This document shows positions 8,399-17,604 of a stretch of DNA of 64,000 nucleotides, piece after piece; within the stretch, counting starts at the first letter, position 1, and the number at the start of each line of letters is the position of its first letter. The DNA comes from Flavobacterium sp. MedPE-SWcel (GTDB lineage: Bacteria; Bacteroidota; Bacteroidia; Flavobacteriales; Flavobacteriaceae): the NCBI GenBank assembly GCA_001874325.1, contig MPCW01000004.1, positions 124,001-188,000 on the forward strand, in the 5' to 3' direction. Under the pieces are notes generated by a model. That model did no database searches. It saw only the letters and a list, made by a program, of their open reading frames with translations, and had not been told where the DNA came from. The position numbers were made by a program, and so were the translations under genes.

Positions 8399-9031
8399 CT
8401 ATTGAAAATTGATTCCTTGCAATATATTTACAACAGAGCTACTGATGTATTCTACACCTATAGCAATAACAATGAATCCTATTATTCTAGAAATAGCAAC
8501 AATACCTGATGCACCAAGAATACGAGAAAGGTAATGTGCGCTACGTAGTGTAAGGAAAATAACAATGGCTACAGAAGCTATTGCTAGAGAGGTTATTATT
8601 AATTGTTGTATTCCTGACGATTCTTGGTATAAAGCTATTAATAAAGACATAGAGCCTGGTCCTGCAAGCATAGGTATAGCAAGTGGGGTCAGTGCTATAT
8701 CGTTTCTAGTTTGGGCATCATTTTCTACTTGTTTGTTAATACCTCTTGTTTTTCCAAATTTACCTGTAAGTAAAGAGAAACCAGAGTTAACAATTATAAA
8801 ACCTCCAGCTATACGCAATGCATCTATACTGATGCCGAAGAAATTTAGTACATATTGCCCTATAAAGAAAGATATGATAAGTATTATAAATACATTCACT
8901 GCAGTCCATAAGGAAATTCGAGACCGTTCTGCTTTTGTGTCTTCTTGCGTAAGCCCTACAAAAATAGGTACAGCGCCTAAGGGGTTCATTACAGAGAAAA
9001 GTGATGCGAAAATATAAATGTATAATTCCAT
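8399..9031 (-). CDS. MarC/NAAT family integral membrane protein
   Basis: A 210-residue protein with six hydrophobic segments, the usual MarC length. Family motifs include the N-terminal FASLFSVMNPLGAVPIFVGLT and the central TPLAIPMLAGPGSMSLLIAL, which carry the paired Pro/Gly-rich half-helices of this fold. MarC was once linked to multiple antibiotic resistance in E. coli but its transport role is unproven. It is a single gene with its own promoter 23 bases upstream. An antisense open frame covers it and is a shadow. Confidence 0.9.
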   Translation of the reverse strand: MELYIYIFASLFSVMNPLGAVPIFVGLTQEDTKAERSRISLWTAVNVFIILIISFFIGQYVLNFFGISIDALRIAGGFIIVNSGFSLLTGKFGKTRGINKQVENDAQTRNDIALTPLAIPMLAGPGSMSLLIALYQESSGIQQLIITSLAIASVAIVIFLTLRSAHYLSRILGASGIVAISRIIGFIVIAIGVEYISSSVVNILQGINFQ

Positions 9032-9053
9032 GTATGCTATTCTTTTAATTCTA

Positions 9054-9061
9054 CAAAGATA
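9054..9061 (-). promoter_or_regulatory. -7 element of marC
   Basis: CAAAGATA reads TATCTTTG on the minus strand, a perfect TAnnTTTG match, 22 bases upstream of the marC ATG. Confidence 0.6.
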
Positions 9062-9221
9062 TTTATTTCGATTTATAAATCATGTAAGTGAAAAAATTGA
9101 GAGATCATGTTTTATTATAATGCAATGCGTAGGGGGATTTTTACGTTTTATTACTTGTGATAAAACGATTATTTAACTCTTAAATAATAAAAATAACTGA
9201 AAATAATGTTAAAAAAATGAT

Positions 9222-9229
9222 TATATTTG
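9222..9229 (+). promoter_or_regulatory. -7 element of the GldH-like gene
   Basis: TATATTTG lies 77 bases before the ATG at 9307. The rest of the 275-base gap back to marC is AT-rich with no other feature seen. Confidence 0.6.
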
Positions 9230-9306
9230 TTAGAAGCTCAGTTGATTTTGTACTTGTTTCAACCCTTTGAGTTATAAATTAAATATAATCTTTAATATAA
9301 TACTTT

Positions 9307-9765
9307 ATGAAGAAAATTATTTTCCTTTTACCCCTTCTACTTTTATTCTCGTGTAATAAAACGATGCTTTTTACTAAAACATTTAGTGATTTCAATGGTA
9401 ATCGATGGCAAAAATCCGAGATAAAGGTATTTAACTTTGATATTAAAAAAGATATAAAAGCTGCGGATATTGGTCTTACATTTACCCATACTCTAGACCC
9501 ACAATATAAAAATGTACCATTAGAGTTGGTTATAAATCGTCCAGATGGTACTCGAGATAATGTTTTTATTAATCTTCAGCTTGAAGATGGTTCAGGTAAT
9601 AATATGTCTGAATGTGAAGGCCACTCTTGTGAGCTTAATATGAGTGTGAAAGAAGGTATAGAGATGACAGCAGGTTCGTATGTGTTAACAATAGAAAATA
9701 AGTTTGAAGAGGAGTATCTTCCAAATATAACAGCTCTCGGTATAACAGTCGAGGATGAAAATTAA
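9307..9765 (+). CDS. GldH-like lipoprotein
   Basis: A 152-residue lipoprotein with a signal ending in LLFSC, so Cys16 would be lipidated. The mature part is a single beta-sandwich-like domain: a Trp-containing strand (GNRWQKSEIKVFNFDI), an RPDGTRDN turn, LEDGSGNN, and a final ITALGITVED strand. The order of these features resembles gliding-motility lipoprotein GldH, which supports T9SS and gliding, but similarity is loose. It stands alone with its own promoter and terminator, so context does not help. It could equally be an unrelated small outer-membrane lipoprotein. Confidence 0.55.
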   Translation: MKKIIFLLPLLLLFSCNKTMLFTKTFSDFNGNRWQKSEIKVFNFDIKKDIKAADIGLTFTHTLDPQYKNVPLELVINRPDGTRDNVFINLQLEDGSGNNMSECEGHSCELNMSVKEGIEMTAGSYVLTIENKFEEEYLPNITALGITVEDEN

Positions 9766-9773
9766 TTTCTCAT

Positions 9774-9801
9774 AAAAAAAGCGGCTAAAGCCGCTTTTTT
9801 T
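9774..9801 (+). terminator. terminator after the GldH-like gene
   Basis: AGCGGC-TAAA-GCCGCT flanked by A and T tracts forms a strong, potentially bidirectional hairpin. Confidence 0.9.
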
Positions 9802-9888
9802 ATGAAGTTATATTTTAGATGTGGGTTTGTCTAGTTCGTTAAGTGTTATTATTGCCTTAAAGTATGAGTGTTGATAAATAGCTTTTGG

Positions 9889-9896
9889 TAAATTTG
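9889..9896 (+). promoter_or_regulatory. -7 element of the CoA-binding protein gene
   Basis: TAAATTTG is a perfect TAnnTTTG match 16 bases before the ATG. Confidence 0.55.
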
Positions 9897-9912
9897 ATAA
9901 AAATAATAATTA

Positions 9913-10281
9913 ATGAGTGCGATAAAAAAAACATTAGTTATCGGGGCTTCTACAATTCCTGATAGATATGCTTATAAGGCTGTAAAAATGTTACAGCAAC
10001 ATAATCATCCTGTAGTCGCTATTGGGAAAAAAGAGGACACTCTTGATGGGGTGAAGATAGAAAAGGAACAAATCTTCTTTGACGATGTCGATACTGTAAC
10101 ACTGTACCTTAACCCAATGCATCAAAAACAGTATTATGATTATATAATACAACTGAGTCCAAAACGAGTTGTTTTTAACCCTGGTACTGAGAATCCAGAA
10201 TTCTATGCCTTGTTAAAAGAAAATAGTATTGAAGTAGATATTGCTTGTACATTAGTATTGCTTACGACAAATCAGTATTAA
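9913..10281 (+). CDS. CoA-binding domain protein (YccU-like)
   Basis: A 122-residue single-domain Rossmann protein of the CoA-binding family. It opens with KKTLVIGASTIPDRYAYKAVKML, the glycine-rich nucleotide loop. VFNPGTENPEF and VDIACTLVLL end the fold as in succinyl-CoA synthetase-like CoA-binding domains. The cellular role is unknown, with nucleotide or CoA sensing the usual guess. Its 3' end overlaps the convergent symporter gene by 20 bases. Confidence 0.85.
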   Translation: MSAIKKTLVIGASTIPDRYAYKAVKMLQQHNHPVVAIGKKEDTLDGVKIEKEQIFFDDVDTVTLYLNPMHQKQYYDYIIQLSPKRVVFNPGTENPEFYALLKENSIEVDIACTLVLLTTNQY

Positions 10282-11770
10282 GTTGTTGTTTTTTACTAAT
10301 GCATAATAGTAGTATAAAGGTAATGAGTCCGTTTACTATTATGAGTTCATTGTCAAAAACATAATTGCCAAACAGTACTGTTGAATTCATACTCAGTAAT
10401 AAGGTAAGTAATGGAGATGCTACACATACAAGGGGAGTTAATTTATCACGAACAGTTCGGTTTTTAATTAAAAGTCCAAAAGAGTATAGTCCTAGTAATG
10501 GACCATAAGTATATGATGCTATTCGGAATATCATACTCACTACAGAATCATTGTTTAAAGCATTAAATAGTATTATTACTAAAAATAATAGTATTGAAAA
10601 TGTAATGTGTACTAAATATCGAGTGCGTACAACGTTTTTGTTTTTAGTGTTTTCTTTTTTATTCATACCTAAAAAATCTACACAAAAAGAAGTGGTAAGT
10701 GCTGTTAAGGCAGAATCGGCTGTGGCAAATGTGGCTGCTGTAAGACCTAGTAGAAATATGATAGACGGTATAATAGTTAAGTGATGAAAGGCTATTTCGG
10801 GGAACAATAAATCTGCTTTAGAGTTACCAAATTCATCTACAGGTACTGCAATACCATTTTTGTTAGCATATATATATAATAATGCACCTACTCCTAGAAA
10901 AAACAAGTTTATAACTACAAATATCCCTGTAAACGAAAACATGTTTTTTTGAGCTTCCTTAATGTTTTTACAACTTAGGTTCTTTTGCATTAAATCTTGA
11001 TCTAGCCCAACCATAGCGATAGTTACAAATATTCCTCCAAGTATTTGCTTAACAAAATGAAAGCGGCTACCCATAAAATCATCAAAGAAAAATATTTTTG
11101 AATAACTACTGTTTTTTACCGTTTCAAACGCCTCCGTAAAACTTAAATCAAGACTATTACATATAAAATAAATAGTGAATAATACTGACCCTACTAAAAA
11201 GAACGTCTGTAAAGTGTCGGTGATTATTATAGTTTTAATTCCTCCTTTATAAGTGTATGAGTATATTAAGAGTAGTGATATAAGTACTGTTGCCCAGAAA
11301 GGTACGCCTAGTGAATCGAATACATAGCGTTGTAATACTATTACAACTAGGTAAAGTCGGAATGCGGCACCTATAGTTCGGCTTATTAAAAATATCATAG
11401 CTGCCGTTTTGTAACTATAAAAACCTAGGCGTTCTTCTATATAACTATATATAGATGTTAAGTTGAGTTTATAGTATAGGGGTAGTAGTATTTTAGCTAT
11501 TATTATGAAACCGATAGCGTTACCTAATACAAACTGAAAATACTTAAACTGATCACCATTAGGTGATCCTACTACACCTGGTACGGATATAAAAGTTACA
11601 CCAGAAAGAGCTGTACCAATCATCCCGAAAGCAACCAAGTACCATTTTGAATTCTTATTGGCGGTAAAAAATGCCTTATTTCCATCATCTTTACCGCTTA
11701 CGAATCTTGAAATCAAGATAAGTGCCCCGAAATAGATAACAATAATAGAAAGAATAGTTAATGGTTGCAT
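10262..11770 (-). CDS. sodium:solute symporter (SSS family)
   Basis: A 502-residue inner-membrane transporter with about 13 hydrophobic helices and the SSS signatures GMIGTALSGVTFISVPG near the N terminus and GLTAATFATADSALTALTTSF in the second half. It should couple sodium entry to uptake of a small organic solute. The substrate (sugar, amino acid, nucleoside or organic acid) cannot be read from sequence. The start at 11770 (MQPLTILSII) places the first helix at the N terminus; an in-frame ATG at 11788 adds six residues and is possible. Its 3' end overlaps the convergent CoA-binding gene. Confidence 0.9.
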   Translation of the reverse strand: MQPLTILSIIVIYFGALILISRFVSGKDDGNKAFFTANKNSKWYLVAFGMIGTALSGVTFISVPGVVGSPNGDQFKYFQFVLGNAIGFIIIAKILLPLYYKLNLTSIYSYIEERLGFYSYKTAAMIFLISRTIGAAFRLYLVVIVLQRYVFDSLGVPFWATVLISLLLIYSYTYKGGIKTIIITDTLQTFFLVGSVLFTIYFICNSLDLSFTEAFETVKNSSYSKIFFFDDFMGSRFHFVKQILGGIFVTIAMVGLDQDLMQKNLSCKNIKEAQKNMFSFTGIFVVINLFFLGVGALLYIYANKNGIAVPVDEFGNSKADLLFPEIAFHHLTIIPSIIFLLGLTAATFATADSALTALTTSFCVDFLGMNKKENTKNKNVVRTRYLVHITFSILLFLVIILFNALNNDSVVSMIFRIASYTYGPLLGLYSFGLLIKNRTVRDKLTPLVCVASPLLTLLLSMNSTVLFGNYVFDNELIIVNGLITFILLLCISKKQQLNTDLS

Positions 11771-11818
11771 GATGATAAGTTTAAACACAAAGCAAGTAAA
11801 AAAAACACTTAAAAACTA

Positions 11819-11826
11819 CAAAAGTA
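11819..11826 (-). promoter_or_regulatory. -7 element of the symporter gene
   Basis: CAAAAGTA reads TACTTTTG on the minus strand, about 48 bases before the preferred ATG. Confidence 0.5.
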
Positions 11827-11869
11827 TTTTTTAAGTAAAATTACCTGTTTTTCTATTGCAGGTCTTTAT

Positions 11870-11877
11870 TAACTTTG
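11870..11877 (+). promoter_or_regulatory. -7 element of recR
   Basis: TAACTTTG ends six bases before the recR ATG at 11884. Transcription would start at or very near the start codon, giving an almost leaderless mRNA. Confidence 0.6.
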
Positions 11878-11883
11878 CGGCCT

Positions 11884-12504
11884 ATGGAAATGTCTTCGAA
11901 ACTACTAGAGATGGCAGTCGCCGAAATATCTCAGCTACCAGGTATAGGTAAACGTACCGCATTAAGGTTAGCTTTACATTTATTAAAACAACCACCAGAA
12001 CAAACACAGTATTTAGCAGATGCTCTTAAGAAAATGAGAGATGATGTTAAATTTTGTAAAGAGTGTCATAATATATCAGATAATGATGTGTGTGAGTTAT
12101 GTGTTAATCCGTCACGAGATAAATCAGTGATTTGTGTGGTTGAGGATATAAGAGATGTAATGGCTATAGAGAATACAGGTTTGTTTAAAGGACAGTATCA
12201 TGTATTAGGAGGGAAGATATCTCCTATAGATGGGGTTGGTCCAAGTCAACTTACTATAGATTCATTGGTAGAGAAGGTTAGGCAAGGTAATGTTAAGGAA
12301 CTTATTTTTGCACTTAGCTCTACTATGGAAGGTGATACAACTAATTTTTATATTTATAAACAGATTAAAGAGTTTGAGATAACAACCTCTACTATAGCGA
12401 GAGGTATTGCTGTAGGTGATGAACTTGAGTTTGCAGATGAGGTTACTCTGGGTAGAAGTATTGTGCAAAGAGTACCTTTTGAAAATTCTTTTAAAAATAA
12501 TTAA
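11884..12504 (+). CDS. recR: recombination mediator RecR
   Basis: A 206-residue RecR that works with RecO (and RecF) to load RecA at gaps. The N-terminal helix-hairpin-helix ([17 protein letters not shown]), the C4 zinc finger ([16 protein letters not shown]) and the Toprim domain ([28 protein letters not shown]) are in normal order and length. A TTG at 11875 gives a longer frame but lies in the promoter -7 box; the ATG at 11884 fits family N termini. Confidence 0.96.
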   Translation: MEMSSKLLEMAVAEISQLPGIGKRTALRLALHLLKQPPEQTQYLADALKKMRDDVKFCKECHNISDNDVCELCVNPSRDKSVICVVEDIRDVMAIENTGLFKGQYHVLGGKISPIDGVGPSQLTIDSLVEKVRQGNVKELIFALSSTMEGDTTNFYIYKQIKEFEITTSTIARGIAVGDELEFADEVTLGRSIVQRVPFENSFKNN

Positions 12505-12625
12505 TCGTAAATAGCGTAAAAGCAATATTTTCCTATTAAATGGATGTAAAATAAATGTTATTTATAATTCTTTAAAAAATGTAATACTATTGAGATAAAT
12601 AATATTATGTTAAAATATAAGTACA

Positions 12626-12633
12626 TATATTTG
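12626..12633 (+). promoter_or_regulatory. -7 element at the head of the polysaccharide locus
   Basis: TATATTTG is the start of a 15-base string (TATATTTGTGGCTTA) that recurs exactly at 17525, before cysQ. It lies 41 bases before the first gene of the locus. Confidence 0.65.
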
Positions 12634-12674
12634 TGGCTTAAATCTGTGGAAAATATAAATTCTAACAATTAATA

Positions 12675-13658
12675 ATGGATAATATGACTAATAAAAAAAT
12701 CCTTATAACTGGAGGAGCAGGATTTATAGGTTCTAACCTGTGTGATCACTTTTTAGGTAAAAATTATAAAGTAGTTTGTCTAGATAATTTTGCCACTGGA
12801 CACAGAAAAAATATTGAAAAACATTTATCTAACCCTAATTTTAAATTAATTGAGGGTGATATAAGGAATTTATCAGACTGTCAAACAGCGGTTGAAGGAG
12901 CTGATTATATACTTCACCAAGCAGCATTAGGTTCTGTACCTAGATCTATAAAAGATCCAGCTACAAGTAACGATGTTAATGTTGGAGGTTTTCTTAACAT
13001 GCTTTTGGCGGCAAGAGACGCAGGGGTGAAAAGATTTGTTTATGCAGCAAGCTCTTCAACTTACGGAGACTCTGAGTCGTTACCAAAAGTAGAGGACGTA
13101 ATCGGGAAACCATTATCTCCATATGCAGTTACTAAATATGTAAACGAACTTTATGCAGATGTTTTTGGAAAAACATACGGTATAGAAACTATAGGTTTAC
13201 GATATTTTAATGTTTTTGGTAGAAGGCAAGATCCTAACGGAGCTTATGCAGCCGTGATACCAAAGTTTGTAATGCAATTCATGAAGCATGAAAGTCCAGT
13301 AATTAACGGAGATGGAAACTTCTCTAGAGACTTTACTTATATAGACAACGTTGTTCTTATGAACGAGTTGGCAATGACTACAGATAATCCAGATGCTGTA
13401 AACACTGTTTATAATACAGCTTTTGGAGACAGAACTACACTAAATGATCTTATTGGTTATTTAAAAGAATTTTTATCAGGACATGATGCTGCAATAGCTG
13501 ATGTAGATGTTGTACATGGTCCTAATCGTGCAGGCGATATACCCCACTCACTTGCTAGTATAGACAAAGCTAAGTCACTACTTGGTTACAATCCTCAATA
13601 TTCTATAAAACAAGGTCTTGAAGAGGCTGTAGGATGGTATTGGGAAAATCTAAAATAA
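12675..13658 (+). CDS. UDP-GlcNAc(A) 4-epimerase (WbpP/TviC-like)
   Basis: A 327-residue extended short-chain dehydrogenase/reductase. It has the GGAGFIGSN dinucleotide loop, the serine cluster AASSSTYGDSE and the catalytic SPYAVTKY. RYFNVFGRRQDPNGAYAAVIPKF is typical of the WbpP/TviC group, which interconverts UDP-GlcNAc/UDP-GalNAc or their uronic acids. It is the first gene of the polysaccharide locus and sits just before a WbpO/TviB-type dehydrogenase, so the pair should supply UDP-GalNAcA or UDP-GlcNAcA. A second in-frame ATG at 12684 is possible. Confidence 0.88.
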   Translation: MDNMTNKKILITGGAGFIGSNLCDHFLGKNYKVVCLDNFATGHRKNIEKHLSNPNFKLIEGDIRNLSDCQTAVEGADYILHQAALGSVPRSIKDPATSNDVNVGGFLNMLLAARDAGVKRFVYAASSSTYGDSESLPKVEDVIGKPLSPYAVTKYVNELYADVFGKTYGIETIGLRYFNVFGRRQDPNGAYAAVIPKFVMQFMKHESPVINGDGNFSRDFTYIDNVVLMNELAMTTDNPDAVNTVYNTAFGDRTTLNDLIGYLKEFLSGHDAAIADVDVVHGPNRAGDIPHSLASIDKAKSLLGYNPQYSIKQGLEEAVGWYWENLK

Positions 13659-13704
13659 TTTAATTTATAAACATAAGCGTAACAGTTTAAATTGTAAATA
13701 ATTA

Positions 13705-14976
13705 ATGAAAATAGCAGTAATAGGATTAGGATATGTAGGCTTGCCATTAGCAAGATTATTCGCAACAAAATACCCTGTAGTAGGATTTGATATCAATCAG
13801 CCTAGAGTAGACGAGCTAAATTCAGGTACTGATAGTACGCTAGAGGTAGCCGATGATTTACTAAAATCTGTTTTAGTAAATACTCCAGCAGAAGAGGTAG
13901 GGTTATATTGTTCTACTAATTTAGATGATATTAAGAACTGTGACTGTTATGTTATAACAGTTCCTACTCCAGTAGATAAAAATAATAGGCCAGACCTAAC
14001 TCCTCTATATAAATCGAGTGAAGCTATAGGTAAGGTGTTGAAAAAAGGAGATATAGTTATATATGAATCTACAGTATACCCAGGTGTTACTGAAGAGGAG
14101 TGTGTTCCTGTCTTAGAACGCGTAAGTGGGCTAAAATTCAACAAAGACTTTTTTGCGGGATATTCTCCAGAGAGAATAAATCCAGGAGATAAAGAGCATA
14201 CAGTAGAAAAAATACTTAAAGTTACCGCAGGTTCTACTCCAGAAATTGGAGAGAGGGTAAACAACCTTTATAAATCTGTAATTACAGCGGGTACTCACTT
14301 AGCTCCAACAATTAAAGTTGCTGAAGCTGCTAAAGTTATCGAGAATTCTCAGCGTGACATTAATATTGCTTTTGTTAATGAGTTAGCAAAAATATTCAAC
14401 TGTATGGATATAGATACTCATGCAGTATTAGAAGCAGCAGGTACAAAATGGAATTTTCTTCCTTTTAAGCCAGGATTAGTAGGCGGGCACTGTATAGGTG
14501 TAGATCCTTATTATTTAGCACAAAAAGCACAAGAAGTTGGGTATCACCCAGAGATAATTCTTGCGGGTAGAAGGCTAAACGATAGTATGGGAGAATATGT
14601 AGCCTCTCAAGTTGTAAAACTGATGATTAAAAAGGGAGTTATTGTAAATGGTTCTAACCTTTTAATGTTAGGGATCACATTTAAAGAAAACTGTCCTGAT
14701 GTTCGTAATACCAAAATTGTAGATGTAATAAAAGCGCTTAAAGAGTATGGTATCGATGTAACAATATTTGACCCTTGGGCAAATACCGAAGAGGTTGAGC
14801 ATGAGTATGGGTTGAAAACTGTAAACACTCTTCCAGACGATAAGTTTGACGCAATAGTTCTTGGAGTATCACATAAAGAATTTGTAGACATGAATTTTGA
14901 TACTGTAAGAAAAGAGAACAGTATTATATATGATGTTAAGGGTGTTTTAGGTGCCGTAGCAGACGGTAAACTGTAA
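13705..14976 (+). CDS. UDP-N-acetylhexosamine 6-dehydrogenase (WbpO/TviB-like)
   Basis: A 423-residue nucleotide-sugar dehydrogenase making a UDP-HexNAc uronic acid with two NAD molecules. It has an N-terminal Rossmann loop ([16 protein letters not shown]), a central helical dimer region, the catalytic cysteine in [15 protein letters not shown] and a C-terminal UDP-binding domain ([15 protein letters not shown]). This set matches the WbpO/TviB/WbpA group rather than UDP-glucose dehydrogenase. Whether it uses UDP-GlcNAc or UDP-GalNAc is uncertain. It lies 46 bases after the epimerase that probably acts on the same sugar. Confidence 0.9.
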   Translation: MKIAVIGLGYVGLPLARLFATKYPVVGFDINQPRVDELNSGTDSTLEVADDLLKSVLVNTPAEEVGLYCSTNLDDIKNCDCYVITVPTPVDKNNRPDLTPLYKSSEAIGKVLKKGDIVIYESTVYPGVTEEECVPVLERVSGLKFNKDFFAGYSPERINPGDKEHTVEKILKVTAGSTPEIGERVNNLYKSVITAGTHLAPTIKVAEAAKVIENSQRDINIAFVNELAKIFNCMDIDTHAVLEAAGTKWNFLPFKPGLVGGHCIGVDPYYLAQKAQEVGYHPEIILAGRRLNDSMGEYVASQVVKLMIKKGVIVNGSNLLMLGITFKENCPDVRNTKIVDVIKALKEYGIDVTIFDPWANTEEVEHEYGLKTVNTLPDDKFDAIVLGVSHKEFVDMNFDTVRKENSIIYDVKGVLGAVADGKL

Positions 14977-15009
14977 TAAATATACGTACCATTTTTAATA
15001 GGAAATAAA

Positions 15010-16401
15010 ATGAAAATAAAAAATATTTGTTGTATAGGTGCAGGATATGTAGGTGGTCCTACAATGGCTGTTATAGCACATAAATGTCCTGATATTAAAG
15101 TTACGATTGTAGATCTTAACGAGCAGCGTATTGCGGATTGGAATGATGAAAATACAGATAATTTACCAGTATATGAACCAGGTCTTGACGAAATAGTACT
15201 TTCGGCAAGAGGTAAAAACCTTTTCTTCTCTACAGATGTGGAAAAGGCTATTGATGAGGCAGAAATGATATTTATATCTGTAAATACACCTACTAAAACT
15301 TACGGTTTAGGTAAGGGTATGGCTGCTGATCTTAAATACATAGAGCTTTGTGCTCGACAAATAGCATCTGTAGCAAAAGATGACAAAATTGTAGTAGAAA
15401 AATCTACGTTACCAGTAAGAACTGCAGAAGCAGTTAAGAATATATTAGACAATACAGGTAATGGTGTAGAGTTTCAAATATTATCAAATCCTGAATTTTT
15501 AGCTGAAGGTACAGCGATTGATGATTTGTTGAGTCCAGATAGAGTTTTGATAGGTGGAGGTACTGATGCGAAAGGAGAAGAAGCAATTCAAGCTCTTGTA
15601 GATGTATATGCTAACTGGATACCAGAAGATAGAATATTAACGACTAATGTATGGTCATCTGAATTATCAAAACTTACTGCTAATGCGTTTTTAGCGCAAA
15701 GAGTATCTTCAATAAACGCAATGTCAGAACTGTGTGAAAAAACAGGTGCTGATGTAGGTGAAGTTGCTAGAGCAATAGGTATGGATAGTCGTATTGGTCC
15801 TAAGTTTTTAAAATCATCAGTAGGTTTTGGAGGGTCATGCTTCCAAAAAGATATTCTTAACTTGGTTTATATAGCTAAGTCTTATGGTCTTAACGAAGTT
15901 GCAGATTATTGGGAACAAGTGATTATAATGAATGATCATCAGAAAAGACGTTTTGCAGCTAATATTGTTAAAACACTCTATAATACCGTATCAGGTAAAA
16001 AGATAGCTTTTCTTGGATGGGCATTTAAGAAAGATACTAATGATACACGTGAATCAGCAGCAATATATGTTGCAGATGATTTACTACATGAACAGGCAAA
16101 TATTGCAGTGTATGATCCTAAAGTAGAGGAGACTACAATGTTTAGAGATTTAGATTATTTAGCAACAAGAAAACCTGAAGAGAACAAAGAAGGGGTTGCT
16201 GTTTTTGAAGATCCTTATGAAGCTTGTAAAGATGCTCACGCTATTGCTGTTTTAACAGAGTGGGATGAGTTTAAAGATTATGATTGGGATAGAATATATG
16301 CCAATATGAAGAAGCCTGCTTTTGTTTTTGATGGTAGAAATGTTCTTGATGAAGAAGAGATGACAAAGAAAGGTTTTGTTTTTAGTGCCATAGGTAGATA
16401 A
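15010..16401 (+). CDS. ugd: UDP-glucose 6-dehydrogenase
   Basis: A 463-residue enzyme oxidising UDP-glucose to UDP-glucuronate. The long form with [34 protein letters not shown] and the catalytic [13 protein letters not shown] is the type shared with animal [23 protein letters not shown] is the C-terminal NAD/UDP region. It precedes a UDP-glucuronate 4-epimerase and should provide its substrate. Confidence 0.95.
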   Translation: MKIKNICCIGAGYVGGPTMAVIAHKCPDIKVTIVDLNEQRIADWNDENTDNLPVYEPGLDEIVLSARGKNLFFSTDVEKAIDEAEMIFISVNTPTKTYGLGKGMAADLKYIELCARQIASVAKDDKIVVEKSTLPVRTAEAVKNILDNTGNGVEFQILSNPEFLAEGTAIDDLLSPDRVLIGGGTDAKGEEAIQALVDVYANWIPEDRILTTNVWSSELSKLTANAFLAQRVSSINAMSELCEKTGADVGEVARAIGMDSRIGPKFLKSSVGFGGSCFQKDILNLVYIAKSYGLNEVADYWEQVIIMNDHQKRRFAANIVKTLYNTVSGKKIAFLGWAFKKDTNDTRESAAIYVADDLLHEQANIAVYDPKVEETTMFRDLDYLATRKPEENKEGVAVFEDPYEACKDAHAIAVLTEWDEFKDYDWDRIYANMKKPAFVFDGRNVLDEEEMTKKGFVFSAIGR

Positions 16402-16440
16402 TACGCATACTATTCACAAACTTTTTTAATTATTACAATT

Positions 16441-17454
16441 ATGAAAATATTAGTAACTGGTGCAGCGGGTTTTATAGGATATCATCTTTCTGAAAAGCTA
16501 CTGTCATTAGGTCATACTGTAGTTGGGTTAGATAATATCAATGATTATTATGATGTTAACCTGAAATTATCTAGGTTAAAACAACTTGGTGTAGAGAATG
16601 TAGAGCACAATGTTGTGGTGTCTGGTAACTTACACAAGGATAGGTTTAAGTTTGTGAAACTAAACCTTGAAGATAGAGAAGAAATAAACGCTTTATTTGA
16701 AACAGAACAATTTGACGGTATTTGTAACCTTGCTGCTCAAGCAGGAGTGCGTTATAGTATCGAAAATCCACATGCATATATTGAAAGTAATATTGTAGGA
16801 TTTATAAATATATTAGAGGCTTGTCGTAATTATAACGTTAAGAAGCTTGTTTATGCAAGTAGTTCAAGTGTTTATGGTTTAAATGATAAGATACCTTTCT
16901 CTACAGATGATAATGTAGATAACCCTGTAAGTCTTTATGCTGCGACTAAGAAAAGTAATGAGTTAATGGCTCATACTTATAGTCACTTATTTGGGATAAA
17001 AACGATAGGCCTGCGCTTTTTTACAGTTTATGGACCTTGGGGTCGACCAGATATGGCAATGTTTCTTTTTACAGATGCTGTATTTAATGATAAAACCATT
17101 AAGGTGTTTAATGAAGGAAACCTATCAAGAGATTTTACCTATATAGATGATATTGTTGAGGGGGTTACGGCAACGTTACTTCAAGAAGAAGATTCAGAAG
17201 CACCTCTTTATGAGCTGTATAATATTGGTAATAGCGAGCCTGTTAAGTTAATGGATTTTATATCTGAGATAGAAAATGTTACAGGTAAGGTAGTTGATAA
17301 AAATTATTTACCAATGCAACCAGGGGATGTTGAAAAGACTTGGGCTGATACTAGTGGTTTAGAAAAGACCTTTAATTATAAACCGTCTACAGGTATTAAT
17401 GTTGGAGTTAAGAAGTTTGTAGACTGGTATAAGATGTATTACAATATTAAATAA
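16441..17454 (+). CDS. UDP-glucuronate 4-epimerase
   Basis: A 337-residue extended SDR with GAAGFIGYHLSEKLL, GLDNINDYYDVNLKLSRL and the GVRYSIENPHAYIESN segment typical of UDP-GlcA 4-epimerases. The catalytic motif is SLYAATKKSNE. It should convert UDP-GlcA from the preceding Ugd to UDP-GalA. With the WbpO/WbpP pair this gives the locus two different uronic-acid supply routes, so the product is expected to be strongly acidic. Confidence 0.9.
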   Translation: MKILVTGAAGFIGYHLSEKLLSLGHTVVGLDNINDYYDVNLKLSRLKQLGVENVEHNVVVSGNLHKDRFKFVKLNLEDREEINALFETEQFDGICNLAAQAGVRYSIENPHAYIESNIVGFINILEACRNYNVKKLVYASSSSVYGLNDKIPFSTDDNVDNPVSLYAATKKSNELMAHTYSHLFGIKTIGLRFFTVYGPWGRPDMAMFLFTDAVFNDKTIKVFNEGNLSRDFTYIDDIVEGVTATLLQEEDSEAPLYELYNIGNSEPVKLMDFISEIENVTGKVVDKNYLPMQPGDVEKTWADTSGLEKTFNYKPSTGINVGVKKFVDWYKMYYNIK

Positions 17455-17524
17455 TATTTTGTTTGTTGATGTTTTGTTAAACTTGTTTTAGCTAAATATT
17501 GTCAGATTATTGTTTTGGATATTT

Positions 17525-17532
17525 TATATTTG
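17525..17532 (+). promoter_or_regulatory. internal promoter before the sulfation genes
   Basis: TATATTTG with a TTG at 17499-17501, 23 bases upstream, fits a Bacteroidota -33/-7 pair. The 15-base string TATATTTGTGGCTTA is identical to that at 12626. It is about 70 bases before cysQ. Confidence 0.65.
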
Positions 17533-17604
17533 TGGCTTATTTTGCGACGAGCATAAATTTACAGAACCCGTTCATAATTAATAACATATAAAGATAATCT
17601 TTAA

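Noticed and set aside
8565..9017. 150-codon open frame antisense to marC
   Set aside because: It is a shadow of the MarC coding frame; the MarC family match is clear, and this frame has no motif or promoter of its own.
9307..9765. Firm identification as gldH
   Set aside because: The order of strands and the lipobox fit, but motif agreement is loose and no gliding gene is adjacent.
13947..14264. 105-codon open frame antisense to the UDP-HexNAc dehydrogenase
   Set aside because: It lies wholly inside a well-recognised gene on the other strand and has low-complexity Ser/Thr-rich sequence.
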